From the NCBI GenBank assembly GCA_027422505.1, contig JAPQWV010000005.1, positions 6,515,501-6,579,500 on the forward strand: a DNA stretch of 64,000 nt, written 5' to 3'. The translations under genes and the position numbers were made by a program. Below the pieces are notes generated by a model, which worked only from the letters and a program-made list of their open reading frames with translations, did no database searches and had not been told where the DNA came from. Of the stretch, positions 34,418 through 45,705 are shown one piece after another. Origin of the DNA: Craterostigma plantagineum. Taxonomy: Eukaryota > Streptophyta > Magnoliopsida > Lamiales > Linderniaceae. How positions within the stretch are numbered: position 1 is the first letter of the stretch; each line of letters begins with the position of its first letter.

Positions 34418-35050
34418 ATGGCATCTTCTGAAATTCCATCTCAAGACTCGACGATTAATCCATCTCCGACAGGGAGTTCTCAACCCATGAACGACGCATC
34501 TGACTCGCCAGCACCTACAGATTCAAATCAAGTAACGGGTGATAGTGAAGATGTTTTGTCATTAGGCTGTAAAAGACCTTTGAAATCTGCTGTTTGGAAC
34601 CATTTTAAGAGACAAAAAATAGACGACAAATGGAAGGCGATTTGCAACTCTTGTAAGAAACATCTTGGGGGAGAGACAAAGAATGGCACCACACATTTGC
34701 ACGATCATTTTAAGATATGTCCTTTAAGAACAACTAGGGACATAAGGCAAACAGTTCTAAAGACTAGGACATCTGTCGAAGGAAATGTTTCTTTGGGGAC
34801 TTACGCTTTTGATGAAGAGCTTGTAAGAAAAGAATTGGCGGAGATGATTATCGTCCATGAGTATCCATTGAATATGGTCGAGCATCAAGGATTTCGAAAG
34901 TTTGTGAGTTCTCTTCAGCCGTTGTTCAAAGTAGTTTCTCGAAATACCGTAAGAAGTGACATCATGAAGATTTATGAATATGAGCGATCAAAGACAATGA
35001 GGCTACTTGACAAAAATAAGAGTAAAGTTGCTATCACGACAGATTTATGA
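34418..35050 (+). pseudogene. N-terminal part of a hAT transposase (BED zinc finger), internally deleted
   Basis: 210 codons. Residues 1-50 are Ser/Pro/Asp-rich. A BED-type zinc finger follows at about 55-105: SAVWNHFKRQKI, then CNSCKKHL, then THLHDHFKIC (C-x2-C...H-x4-C pattern), the DNA-binding domain of plant hAT transposases. After FDEELVRKELAEMI and HQGFRKFVSSLQPLF the frame reads VAITTDL, reaching the first catalytic Asp region, and stops. About 25 bases later LYEDNDSGEE resembles the acidic tail found at the C-terminus of such transposases, so the catalytic core and dimerisation domain seem to have been deleted. It cannot be active, but it might still bind element ends. Confidence 0.85.
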
Positions 35051-35432
35051 ATTTAGGTACCACTCCTTCTGCTTGATGTTCTCCACTCTATGAAGATAAT
35101 GATAGTGGTGAAGAGGTAAGTTGGTTAGATGTTACAATCTCATCTCTTTATTATTTTTAATTTTAACCAAGAAATGTATGCATGGTTATTTGGCATCTAA
35201 CTTCCCTTCTCGGCTCAATAGGATCTTTGAATTGGATGTTGTGAGCAGCATTGACAAAAGAGGATGGATAACGTGTCTCAAAATTGTGTTTTATGGTTGA
35301 GTTGCCTTAAGATATGAACTTCTTTGTGTTTTATGCTATGTATTGGTAGGATTATTGTTGTGATTGAATTTAACGTATGGTTTCAAGTTTTAATTCTGAT
35401 TTTTTTTATTAATGTTGTCGCGGGGCGGGGAT
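35051..35432 (+). other. 3' part of the hAT element before the element B insertion
   Basis: Short acidic-tail remnant, then AT-rich non-coding sequence and the start of the GC-rich right end. GGGAT at 35428-35432 is the duplication made by element B. Confidence 0.65.
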
Positions 35433-38400
35433 TGTAGCGACCCTAGCCATCGCTACCATTCCTAGACTTGTCTTACGTGTCTAACTACGTTTTTAGTTAG
35501 ATGAGCTATGAAAATGTGAAATAAAATTTTCCTTTTCATAAGGAACATCGATTCATTACACATCAAAAGAATGCTTCCAAGCTTGCATTTACATTTGAGT
35601 TCTATCTACACGTGTCGTGTCTACATTCGCAGCAAAAGTACTCCTATGCGCCCGGCCTCACAGGTCGTCGTCCACGTACACACCACCCCCAAAAGACGCT
35701 CGGAAGCTTCAAAAGCATGCCTTGCCGGTTAGGCGATCACATATCATGTTCGCTCGTACCTACAACACATAACGTAAGGGTGAGCCGCCGTGGCTCAGTA
35801 AGTGAAAATATGCATGAATGCACGTGCCCTAGTTTGCAAAGACAATCCGCGTTTATGCTTTCTAATTCTCACACATGTCCTAACTCGCAACGACAATCCA
35901 CGCCGATGCTTTCTGACATTCATACTCTTTTGGACTCGTACTTCATATGGGCCCCCGGCTTTCAATCTTACTATGCGCCATTTCATAGAGCTCTTAATCC
36001 ACAAGGGATTCATACATATGTGAATGCTCGCGCACTGGGAGGTTACCCGAGGGCACCTTTCAATCCCAGTGAGGCCTATCACGCGGACGCTTCCCACTGG
36101 TAGCCAACTCCGAGGTCGCCAGCACCAGAGGATCCCTCTGTGTCACGGTCCCCTCGTGTCGCATCCTCCAGGTTGCATCTTCCGCTAAGGGGTTCCACCT
36201 GCCTATCGTGAATCAGGCATATTCGGCATCATAATCGCCACGGTGTACACCCCTACCTATCATATCAGGTAATTCGGCATCGTATCGCCATGGTCGCATA
36301 GAAGAGCCGTGACTCTTCATTGAGTCGACACAGACGCCAACATCGGCGAATATCCATCGCTCACATGCGATCTTATGCACACTAGTACCTCATGCCTTTC
36401 GTACTACTTATGCGTGCAAATGCTCATGTCGTGATTCGTATGTATATGCATATCATGGCATCATGCATAACAGTAAACAAAGTCATATAATCTCATGCGT
36501 AACAAATAAATCAACATTCAAGGTTCACGTAGTCACATAAGCACGAAATCATATAATTCATGCGCACATATGTTATGTGTCGTAGTTGATTTCCACTTAC
36601 CTGTCGTCCAAGCTAATCTAGCGGACTGCCCCGTGAATCTCCTAATGTACGACCTTTTAAAATAAAAGGGTTATGGTGTTAGTACTTTGGTTTTCCTCAG
36701 CTAATTCGTCGACATAATAATTTTCGTCATAATTAGTTATCTAAGCTTGTATAAATTCCCTAGACCTCACATCTCTCGATTTGCCTTATTAATTTTCCCG
36801 AGTCATTCGATTTCTATACCGTAATGTATTAAAGTTAAGTTTCGTCCCTCTAATAAATTTCCAGGTTAGAGAATTTAAATTCTTTTCATGAAAGGCTCGG
36901 CGAAAGTCGTTTAATTTACTAGCTTTCGCCCGACTTTGCATGTGTGGGACTTCATCATGATTTCGATATGTTTTACAAGAGTTCGTAATTAGCATTAAAA
37001 TGGATCTCGACATCGCAACCGAGATATCGAGACGTATGTTAAACATTTTATACAAATGTCGATATTTGTTAGGATTTCGATGTAAGCTCGATATTTTATC
37101 CCGAGCTTGATCTCCAGATTTAATATAATTTCGACATCTGAAAATGTCGATATGAAGCTCAACATGAGTCTCGGCATGTGGGTAAATCTCGGGTTGCATG
37201 GGTAATTAGGTTTCGACATTTGAGTTATTTAAAGATCTCGACACTTAATAAATCTCGGCATGTAAGCTCGACATCCTATCCTAACATTTCGACATTTTTA
37301 GCTTGGGGTCTCGACATTTTTCATTGGTTCTCGACATTTTCCTCTAGCTTCGACATTTTACCTTGCATCTCGACATTTTGAACTGAAAATGTCGACATGA
37401 ACTCAATCGTGAGTCTCGACATTTTTGTCGAGATAAATCTCGACATCTTACTCGACATTTGTCATGAGTAAATCTCGATAGGATAAGTCGACTTCTTATT
37501 TAGCATTCGACATTTTACCATGCATCCCGACATTTTTAACTATCTAACCTCGACATTTACATTTCGACATTTGAAGAAGATGTCGACATGACTCAACGTG
37601 AATCTCGACATCATTGTCGACATTTTTCCTCGACATTCTTAATTCGACCTTTTGCTCAGCTCGACATCTTCTCTAGTATTTTCGATATTTTCTTAACATC
37701 TCGACATTTTGAAGGTCTCGATATTCTTCTCACTAGCTCTCGACATTTTGTGCTCAACCCGACATTTCTTTCCTAGTAGAAGGACTCGACATTTTACTCG
37801 ACATTGATCTCGACTTTAATGTCGACATTTAGCTCGACATTTTTATTCCTTTTATCTCGGTATTTAACTCGACATTGTATTTCGACATTTGAAGCAGAAA
37901 ATGTCGATGTGAATTTGAACATTAATCTCGATACATATATATTAAGTCGACATCTTATCTATCACTCGACATTTACTTGGATTGTCCCGACATTATACTT
38001 CGACATTTGTAATTGGAAATGTCGACATAGGGTTCAACCTAACCTCGACATTTATCATCTGTTTCGACATTTTCCTTAACATGGCTTCGACATCTTTCCT
38101 TAGTATATCTCGACATTTATCCTAACATCTTCAATTCTTCATCCCATCGAATACTGGATTTTTAGCTTATTCTACCCGACACTTAGCTAAGCTCAAAGGA
38201 ATATTTAACTATGGATTATAGTCCGAGGCTAGGGCTTTTTGCCGTCTACGATACATGGAAATTCCTTGAGTTCCTAACTTCCCAAGCATAGTTTAATTAA
38301 ATAATCCTTCTAATGTAAACCAAAATAGCTTAAGTTAATAACTTCACTTACTCGATTTCCTAACTGGCTTGAGGACGTTGTTTGAGCTCCCTTCGACCTC

Positions 38401-39113
38401 TTCCTTGCTTCTTTCTTGCTTTTCGTTTGTGGTTAGTAAGGTTATGGGGTTTGGATTGTTGGGTCTAGATATTTTATTCATAGTCATGTTGGAGAAGACA
38501 AGGGTGGCGTGGGTTTTCCTTGAAATGGGGAAGCTTGTCTCCCATTTTGTGTTCCTATGGGCTTGGGCCTAAATTGAGTTATAGCCCAACATTAAATTTC
38601 TAGCCCAAGGTAAAAATTCTAGCCAACTTTCATTTGGCTATCTTAAGTCATTTTCTTTATTATTATTTCGAAAATTCCTCTTCGTAGATTTTGGGGTCGT
38701 CATGAACGCAAACTCCTCGGCACTTAATTGTACATAATTCACATATAATTCACAAGTGTAAAATTCATACGTCTCATAAACATTCCACATATGCCCGATT
38801 ATCACGGAATTACGTAAATCATACACATAATTTATTGGCCGACATCATTCACTCAATCCTTATGACACGTAATCATAATTCGTAACACATATAGGGATTA
38901 TATAAATCACATCACACGAAATCATGTAGACACATAAGTCATGTAAGAGCATGTGATCATATATCACACATTGGGCATGGATTAATTACATGTCCTAAAT
39001 ATATTTCACCCGAAATCCGAGCTCTCTAACATAATTAACTCAACTATGTTCCTAATTAATTATGCTCTTAATTATGCCGTAAATCCCGTAGTTAAATTTT
39101 TACGGGTCTTACA
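35433..39113 (-). repeat. left (3') LTR of element B
   Basis: 3,681 bp, nearly identical to the right copy. The central 1.1 kb is a dense TCGACATT array (listed separately). Other frames in it, such as 35612-36103, are not genes. Confidence 0.93.
36990..38125. repeat. dense TCGACATT motif array in the left LTR of element B
   Basis: By eye about 40 copies of CGACAT, mostly as CTCGACATTTT or TTCGACATTT, with some inverted copies (AAATGTCGA) and self-complementary GTCGAC cores. Spacing is irregular, about 15-45 bases, so it is not a simple tandem repeat. The same array is in the right LTR. Confidence 0.88.
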
Positions 39114-40057
39114 TCCTCCCCCCCTTAAAAGAATTTCGCCCCCGAAATTCCGTTAGCTGGGATAAGTCGGGGCGAAGATGGGTAGGGAGTTGAGCTAGCT
39201 TATTAGTTAGGTGGTAGAACATCCCCTGATTGCTTGCAAAGGTATTTCCTTGCTAGGAAAAATAGAAGGAGTGAATTCTCGCAAAAGCGGAATGAGTTTC
39301 CCGAACTTTACATTTCTAAGAAGGAAAGTTGATCTTAGCCCAACGGTCATCTTGATCTAACATTTGAAATTAGATAAGGCGTGAAGACAAAAGGGAATAG
39401 GATTCCATCTTTGGTTTCCTCGTGCCTACAACTTATCGTGGCCTTCCTCCTTGGTCTACCGATCATGAGGATGACTACGATCTCATAGCAGGAAACATAA
39501 GTATTTCATCTAAGCGATTCGGTTCCAACGCGGCCGGGGGAAACTACGACGGACTTATAACGTATTCCCCTCCTCTTAGAAGACTCGCCTAGTTCTCATT
39601 TCTTAAAGGGGAAAATAATCTTCACGCAGCTACGAGAAGTAAAATATTCGATCCGGAGTAAAAGAAAAGAAAACGAATCCTTTTCCGATTGCCTTGGATT
39701 TAACGGGTTGATTCCTAATACGAGGGTAGGAGGATGACTCAAGATAGTTGAGTCCTATATCATCTCGAGGAACGAAGGAGAATGTTCAAATTTCTAACTT
39801 ATGCAGAAATCAGAATCACTAGCATCCATCACGCTTTCGTTGCGCCGTCCCGATATTGGACCTATTGAGTCTTAGGTCCTTTACTAGGGAATTTAAATAC
39901 GGGTTCCTATTTTGAAAGCTTATTTGTTAGGCTGCTGTTCGCATTGAATATCGAGTTGGCTCGATTAGATCGGCTAGGATTAATCATGTGCCTCGCCACA
40001 TAAGGAGTGAATGCAAAGGATGCATGGTCCTAGGTTCACTAGAAGACAAGTGGAGGT
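39114..40057 (-). other. element B interior between LTR and gag: no recognisable pol
   Basis: Begins with the purine-rich tract and the usual TTTCGGGGGCGAAATT segment. The remaining 900 bases show no RT, RNase H or integrase motif in any frame I read. It may be foreign filler or strongly decayed sequence. Confidence 0.55.
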
Positions 40058-41184
40058 TCACCGAATGGATAGGGTACCTGCCGCCATATGCGGGTTCTCT
40101 TCTGTTTCTTCTGCTGTGAGCGTGTATACTCGAGCAGGTGCCGTCGGCGGCTTGGCCTGATTTGCTCCCTGGCCTCTATTTGTGTTCTCTGGGCAGGCTA
40201 CGGAGTAATGGCCTGGCTTGCCACATTTAAAGCAGTTGGCGTGTTCGGAGAAACAAACGCCCAAATGGCGACGTGCACATTTGGGCATACGGGTACATTC
40301 GGATGGGGCCTACCCTGATTCTGGTTAAGTTGCCGGGGTGGACCGGGGCGGTTTTGGAAGTTGGGTTTCCCGTTTTTAAGGACGAGCTGCCTCTTTGGAT
40401 TGTTTCCGTCCCCTTTAGGTCCTTGTTCCAGCTTTCTCTTGTTCTCCTGGGCTCGCAAAATTCTCATTTCGGCTTGTTCGGCCACCAGAGCGCGCTCCGC
40501 TACTTGGGCATATGTAGCCCCTTGGAATCCTGCCATACTAACGTCGCGGTAGAGCTCGGGCTTTAGGCCCTCCATGAAGCGCTCGATTTTCAACGAGTCG
40601 GTGCTCACCATATGAGCAGCGAACCGGGAGAGCTGCTCAAATTTCCTAATGTACTCCGCTACCGTCATAGCTCCCTGGCGGAGGTTGATGAACTCGTTCA
40701 TCCTTTGAGCTCGAACGGAAGCGGTGTAATACTTTCCACGGAAGAGTTCTTTGAAGTGTTCCCAGGTCATTGTTACCGGATCTTCCAGGGTTAGAATCGT
40801 GTCCCACCAGTGGCCGGCGCTTCCCCTTAACAGGTATCCCGCGCACAAGGCCTTTTCAGTGTTGGGGGTACGACTATGCTGGAACATGCTTTCTATGGTT
40901 CGGAGCCAGTCCTCGGCCGAACTTGGGTCAAGGGCATCCTCAAATGTCGGGGGTTTAAGTTTACGAAACCTTTCCCCGATCATTTCAATCCTTTCGGCCT
41001 GAGGCGGTCCGGTACTTGACTGTCCTCCAGCGTTTTGCTGCTGGATTAACTGCTGGATTTGAGCTGATTGCTGGCGGACTAACTCCGTCAGCTGGAGGAT
41101 GGTCGCATCCCTACTATCTGTAGGGGCTGCCGTCTCCCTATTTGGTTCGGCATCCCTACTTCCCTCGCCTCTAATTCTAACCAT
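40058..41184 (-). pseudogene. Gag with start of protease region, element B (one frameshift)
   Basis: ATG at 41184. Capsid domain: SAEDWLRTIESMF, GHWWDTILTLEDP, MNEFINLRQGAMTVAEYIRK, IERFMEGLKPELYRD. A frameshift near 40270 falls in the first zinc knuckle. The next frame continues CARRHLGVC and CFKCGKPGHYSVAC, then AGTLSIR, where it stops before the protease active site. It is closely related to the gag of element A. Full-length capsid could still be made up to the knuckles, but nucleic-acid binding would be impaired. Confidence 0.85.
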
Positions 41185-41320
41185 CGTATTTCGTTCTATC
41201 CTGTCGTCCCTAAGGTAAATAAATCATATCATTCAAATATTCACGTAAACGTAATACTTACGAGCAAGGCCGCTTCCGCGCTTTTGGGTGTGTGTACATG
41301 GATAGTCTGCAGGACCTGTG

Positions 41321-41340
41321 ACCGAAGCTCTGATACCACC
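41321..41340 (-). other. inner primer-binding site of element B
   Basis: Minus-strand GGTGGTATCAGAGCTTCGG, same form and same leader as elements A and C. It sits 537 bases inside the LTR, next to an LTR-like end (minus strand GGTCGTTACA), and not at the outer LTR. Confidence 0.85.
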
Positions 41341-41498
41341 TGTAACGACCCGTCCCATACCGGGTGTCACTGTAGCATCCGTCCCTACCGGGACCTGTGG
41401 GGTTGGGCCCACCACACTCCGACTGATAGTCTGGCCCCACTGTACCACCATTTAACCTTTCAGCGTGCTTCGTCCTCGCTCACACGCACCCTGGGTAA

Positions 41499-41572
41499 AC
41501 TTCCCAGGGGGTCAACCATCCTAAGATTGCTTCAAGTCAAGCACGCTTAACTTCGAAGTTCTTTCTGATGGA
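41499..41572 (-). other. 5S-rRNA-like sequence (not a functional gene)
   Basis: The minus strand contains AACTTCGAAGTTAAGCGTGC (5S box A region), then about 25 bases later AGGATGGTTGACC and CCTGGGAAGT (box C region), in the same order and spacing as plant 5S rRNA. An inserted AAGA and a changed middle (no GGGCGAGAGTAGTACT) distinguish it from a real 5S gene. Confidence 0.75.
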
Positions 41573-41857
41573 CTCCCGAAAAGGTAGGTCGACCTTGGTG
41601 ATATGAGTAGTACTATCAATTCTATTATACGATTCTTAGCCTGACACGCCCATACATTGTCAGTCTCAGGATCCCCTCTCATTCGGGTGTCGGATCGGTT
41701 CGTTCATGTACCCCTTCGCCTAGAAGCCTTGCCAAGAGCCGCTCCTTGTCCATGCACCCTGGCACCGGCGATCACTCCCCGCCCTCTTCGGCCCCGGGCG
41801 TCACATGCCCACCAGCTTCCGCCTGGTTCGTCCCCGAACCAGCACCGTACTGCGAGA

Positions 41858-41877
41858 GGTTGTGCTCTGATACCAAC
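41858..41877 (-). other. outer primer-binding site of element B
   Basis: Minus-strand GTTGGTATCAGAGCACAACC directly abuts the right LTR at 41878; initiator Met tRNA type. Confidence 0.85.
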
Positions 41878-44800
41878 TGTAGCGACCCTAGCCATCGCTA
41901 CCATTCCTAGACTTGTCTTACGTGTCTAACTACGTTTTTAGTTAGATGAGCTATGAAAATGTGAAATAAAATTTTCCTTTTCATAAGGAACATCGATTCA
42001 TTACACATCAAAAGAATGCTTCCAAGCTTGCATTTACATTTGAGTTCTATCTACACGTGTCGTGTCTACATTCGCAGCAAAAGTACTCCTATGCGCCCGG
42101 CCTCACAGGTCGTCGTCCACGTACACACCACCCCCAAAAGACGCTCGGAAGCTTCAAAAGCATGCCTTGCCGGTTAGGCGATCACATATCATGTTCGCTC
42201 GTACCTACAACACATAACGTAAGGGTGAGCCGCCGTGGCTCAGTAAGTGAAAATATGCATGAATGCACGTGCCCTAGTTTGCAAAGACAATCCGCGTTTA
42301 TGCTTTCTAATTCTCACACATGTCCTAACTCGCAACGACAATCCACGCCGATGCTTTCTGACATTCATACTCTTTTGGACTCGTACTTCATATGGGCCCC
42401 GGCTTTCAATCTTACTATGCGCCATTTCATAGAGCTCTTAATCCACAAGGGATTCATACATATGTGAATGCTCGCGCACTGGGAGGTTACCCGAGGGCAC
42501 CTTTCAATCCCAGTGAGGCCTATCACGCGGACGCTTCCCACTGGTAGCCAACTCCGAGGTCGCCAGCACCAGAGGATCCCTCTGTGTCACGGTCCCCTCG
42601 TGTCGCATCCTCCAGGTTGCATCTTCCGCTAAGGGGTTCCACCTGCCTATCGTGAATCAGGCATATTCGGCATCATAATCGCCACGGTGTACACCCCTAC
42701 CTATCATATCAGGTAATTCGGCATCGTATCGCCATGGTCGCATAGAAGAGCCGTGACTCTTCATTGAGTCGACACAGACGCCAACATCGGCGAATATCCA
42801 TCGCTCACATGCGATCTTATGCACACTAGTACCTCATGCCTTTCGTACTACTTATGCGTGCAAATGCTCATGTCGTGATTCGTATGTATATGCATATCAT
42901 GGCATCATGCATAACAGTAAACAAAGTCATATAATCTCATGCGTAACAAATAAATCAACATTCAAGGTTCACGTAGTCACATAAGCACGAAATCATATAA
43001 TTCATGCGCACATATGTTATGTGTCGTAGTTGATTTCCACTTACCTGTCGTCCAAGCTAATCTAGCGGACTGCCCCGTGAATCTCCTAATGTACGACCTT
43101 TTAAAATAAAAGGGTTATGGTGTTAGTACTTTGGTTTTCCTCAGCTAATTCGTCGACATAATAATTTTCGTCATAATTAGTTATCTAAGCTTGTATAAAT
43201 TCCCTAGACCTCACATCTCTCGATTTGCCTTATTAATTTTCCCGAGTCATTCGATTTCTATACCGTAATGTATTAAAGTTAAGTTTCGTCCCTCTAATAA
43301 ATTTCCAGGTTAGAGAATTTAAATTCTTTTCATGAAAGGCTCGGCGAAAGTCGTTTAATTTACTAGCTTTCGCCCGACTTTGCATGTGTGGGACTTCATC
43401 ATGATTTCAATATGTTTTACAAGAGTTCGTAATTAGCATTAAAATGGATCTCGACATCGCAACCGAGATATCGAGACGTATGTTAAACATTTTATACAAA
43501 TGTCGATATTTGTGAGGATTTCGATGTAAGCTCGATATTTTATCCCGAGCTTGATCTCCAGATTTAATATAATTTCGACATCTGAAAATGTCGATATGAA
43601 GCTCAACATGAGTCTCGGCATGTGGGTAAATCTCGGGTTGCATGGGTAATTAGGTTCGACATTTGAGTTATTTAAAGATCTCGACACTTAATAAATCTCG
43701 GCATGTAAGCTCGACATCCTATCCTAACATTTCGACATTTTTAGCTTGGGGTCTCGACATTTTTCATTGGTTCTCGACATTTTCCTCTAGCTTCGACATT
43801 TTACCTTGCATCTCGACATTTTGAACTGAAAATGTCGACATGAACTCAATCGTGAGTCTCGACATTTTTGTCGAGATAAATCTCGACATCTTACTCGACA
43901 TTTGTCATGAGTAAATCTCGATAGGATAAGTCGACTTCTTATTTAGCATTCGACATTTTACCATGCATCCCGACATTTTTAACTATCTAACCTCGACATT
44001 TACATTTCGACATTTGAAGAAGATGTCGACATGACTCAACGTGAATCTCGACATCATTGTCGACATTTTTCCTCGACATTCTTAATTCGACTTTTTGCTC
44101 AGCTCGACATCTTCTCTAGTATTTTTCGATATTTTCTTAACATCTCGACATTTTGAAGGTCTCGATATTCTTCTCACTAGCTCTCGACATTTTGTGCTCA
44201 ACCCGACATTTCTTTCCTAGTAGAAGGACTCGACATTTTACTCGACATTGATCTCGACTTAATGTCGACATTTAGCTCGACATTTTTATTCCTTTTATCT
44301 CGGTATTTAACTCGACATTGTATTTCGACATTTGAAGCAGAAAATGTCGATGTGAATTTGAACATTAATCTCGATACATATATATTAAGTCGACATCTTA
44401 TCTATCACTCGACATTTACTTGGATTGTCCCAACATTATACTTCGACATTTGTAATTGGAAATGTCGACATAGGGTTCAACCTAACCTCGACATTTATCA
44501 TCTGTTTCGACATTTTCCTTAACATGGCTTCGACATCTTTCCTTAGTATATCTCGACATTTATCCTAACATCTTCAATTCTTCATCCCATCGAATACTGG
44601 ATTTTTAGCTTATTCTACCCGACACTTAGCTAAGCTCAAAGGAATATTTAACTATGGATTATAGTCCGAGGCTAGGGCTTTTTGCCGTCTACGATACATG
44701 GAAATTCCTTGAGTTCCTAACTTCCCAAGCATAGTTTAATTAAATAATCCTTCTAATGTAAACCAAAATAGCTTAAGTTAATAACTTCACTTACTCGATT

Positions 44801-45560
44801 TCCTAACTGGCTTGAGGACGTTGTTTGAGCTCCCTTCGACCTCTTCCTTGCTTCTTTCTTGCTTTTCGTTTGTGGTTAGTAAGGTTATGGGGTTTGGATT
44901 GTTGGGTCTAGATATTTTATTCATAGTCATGTTGGAGAAGACAAGGGTGGCGTGGGTTTTCCTTGAAATGGGGAAGCTTGTCTCCCATTTTGTGTTCCTA
45001 TGGGCTTGGGCCTAAATTGAGTTATAGCCCAACATTAAATTTCTAGCCCAAGGTAAAAATTCTAGCCAACTTTCATTTGGCTATCTTAAGTTATTTTCTT
45101 TATTATTATTTCGAAAATTCCTCTTCGTAGATTTTGGGGTCGTCATGAACGCAAACTCCTCGGCACTTAATTGTACATAATTCACATATAATTCACAAGT
45201 GTAAAATTCATACGTCTCATAAACATTCCACATATGCCCGATTATCACGGAATTACGTAAATCATACACGTAATTTATTGGCCGACGTCATTCACTCAAT
45301 CCTTATGACACGTAATCATAATTCGTAACACATATAGGGATTATATAAATCACATCACACGAAATCATGTAGACACATAAGTCATGTAAGAGCATGTGAT
45401 CATATATCACACATTGGGCATGGATTAATTACATGTCCTAAATATATTTCACCCGAAATCCGAGCTCTCTAACATAATTAACTCAACTATGTTCCTAATT
45501 AATTATTTCCGCTCTTAATTATGCCGTAAATCCCGTAGTTAAATTTTTACGGGTCTTACA
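41878..45560 (-). repeat. right (5') LTR of element B
   Basis: 3,683 bp, nearly identical to 35433-39113, with the TCGACATT array at about 43440-44560. Small indels (for example a C-run near 42397) are the main differences noticed. Confidence 0.93.
43440..44565. repeat. TCGACATT motif array in the right LTR of element B
   Basis: Same array as 36990-38125, with single-base differences. Confidence 0.88.
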
Positions 45561-45565
45561 GGGAT

Positions 45566-45705
45566 CCCCGCGGGGACGGGGAAACCCGCGGGGTCGGGGA
45601 CGGGGGCAGGTTTTTCCCCGTGTACTTCACGGGGACGGGGATGGGGATTCCCCGCCCACACGGGGACGGGGATGGGGATCAAATCCCCGCCCCGAACTTG
45701 CCCCG
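45566..45705. repeat. G/C-run sub-terminal region, right end of the hAT element
   Basis: Runs such as GGGGACGGGGATGGGGAT and CCCCGCCCCGAAC, mirroring 33925-34085. Confidence 0.85.

Larger units (their letters stand above)
41341..41877 (-). repeat. chimeric leader of element B with an LTR-like end
   Basis: Lies between the outer LTR with its own primer-binding site and the inner primer-binding site. On the minus strand it ends ...GGGTCGTTACA, an LTR-style terminus just before the inner site. It contains a 5S-rRNA-like segment. It is not part of the outer LTRs. A partial LTR of a Cassandra-like element (plant TRIMs that carry 5S sequences in their LTRs) is the best explanation I have. Confidence 0.65.
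35433..45560 (-). mobile_element. Gypsy LTR retrotransposon B (chromovirus-like, gag only), inserted in the hAT element
   Basis: LTRs of about 3.68 kb (35433-39113, 41878-45560) start TGTAGCGACCCTAGCC and end TACGGGTCTTACA. Duplication GGGAT is on both sides (35428-35432, 45561-45565). The orientation is right to left by primer-binding site and polypurine tract. The 2.8-kb interior has a broken gag-protease, no RT or integrase, and an unusual leader with two primer-binding sites and 5S-rRNA-like sequence. Confidence 0.94.

Noticed and set aside
35612..36103. 163-codon plus-strand frame, similar to 42057-42467
   Set aside because: Lies in the LTRs of element B with different ends in the two copies; no domain seen.
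36990..38125. CRISPR-like array
   Set aside because: Repeated words are short, irregularly spaced and inside a plant LTR; no uniform repeat-spacer pattern.
41499..41572. Functional 5S rRNA gene
   Set aside because: Extra bases after the GTT.CT segment, altered middle portion and no 5' third; only a derived sequence.
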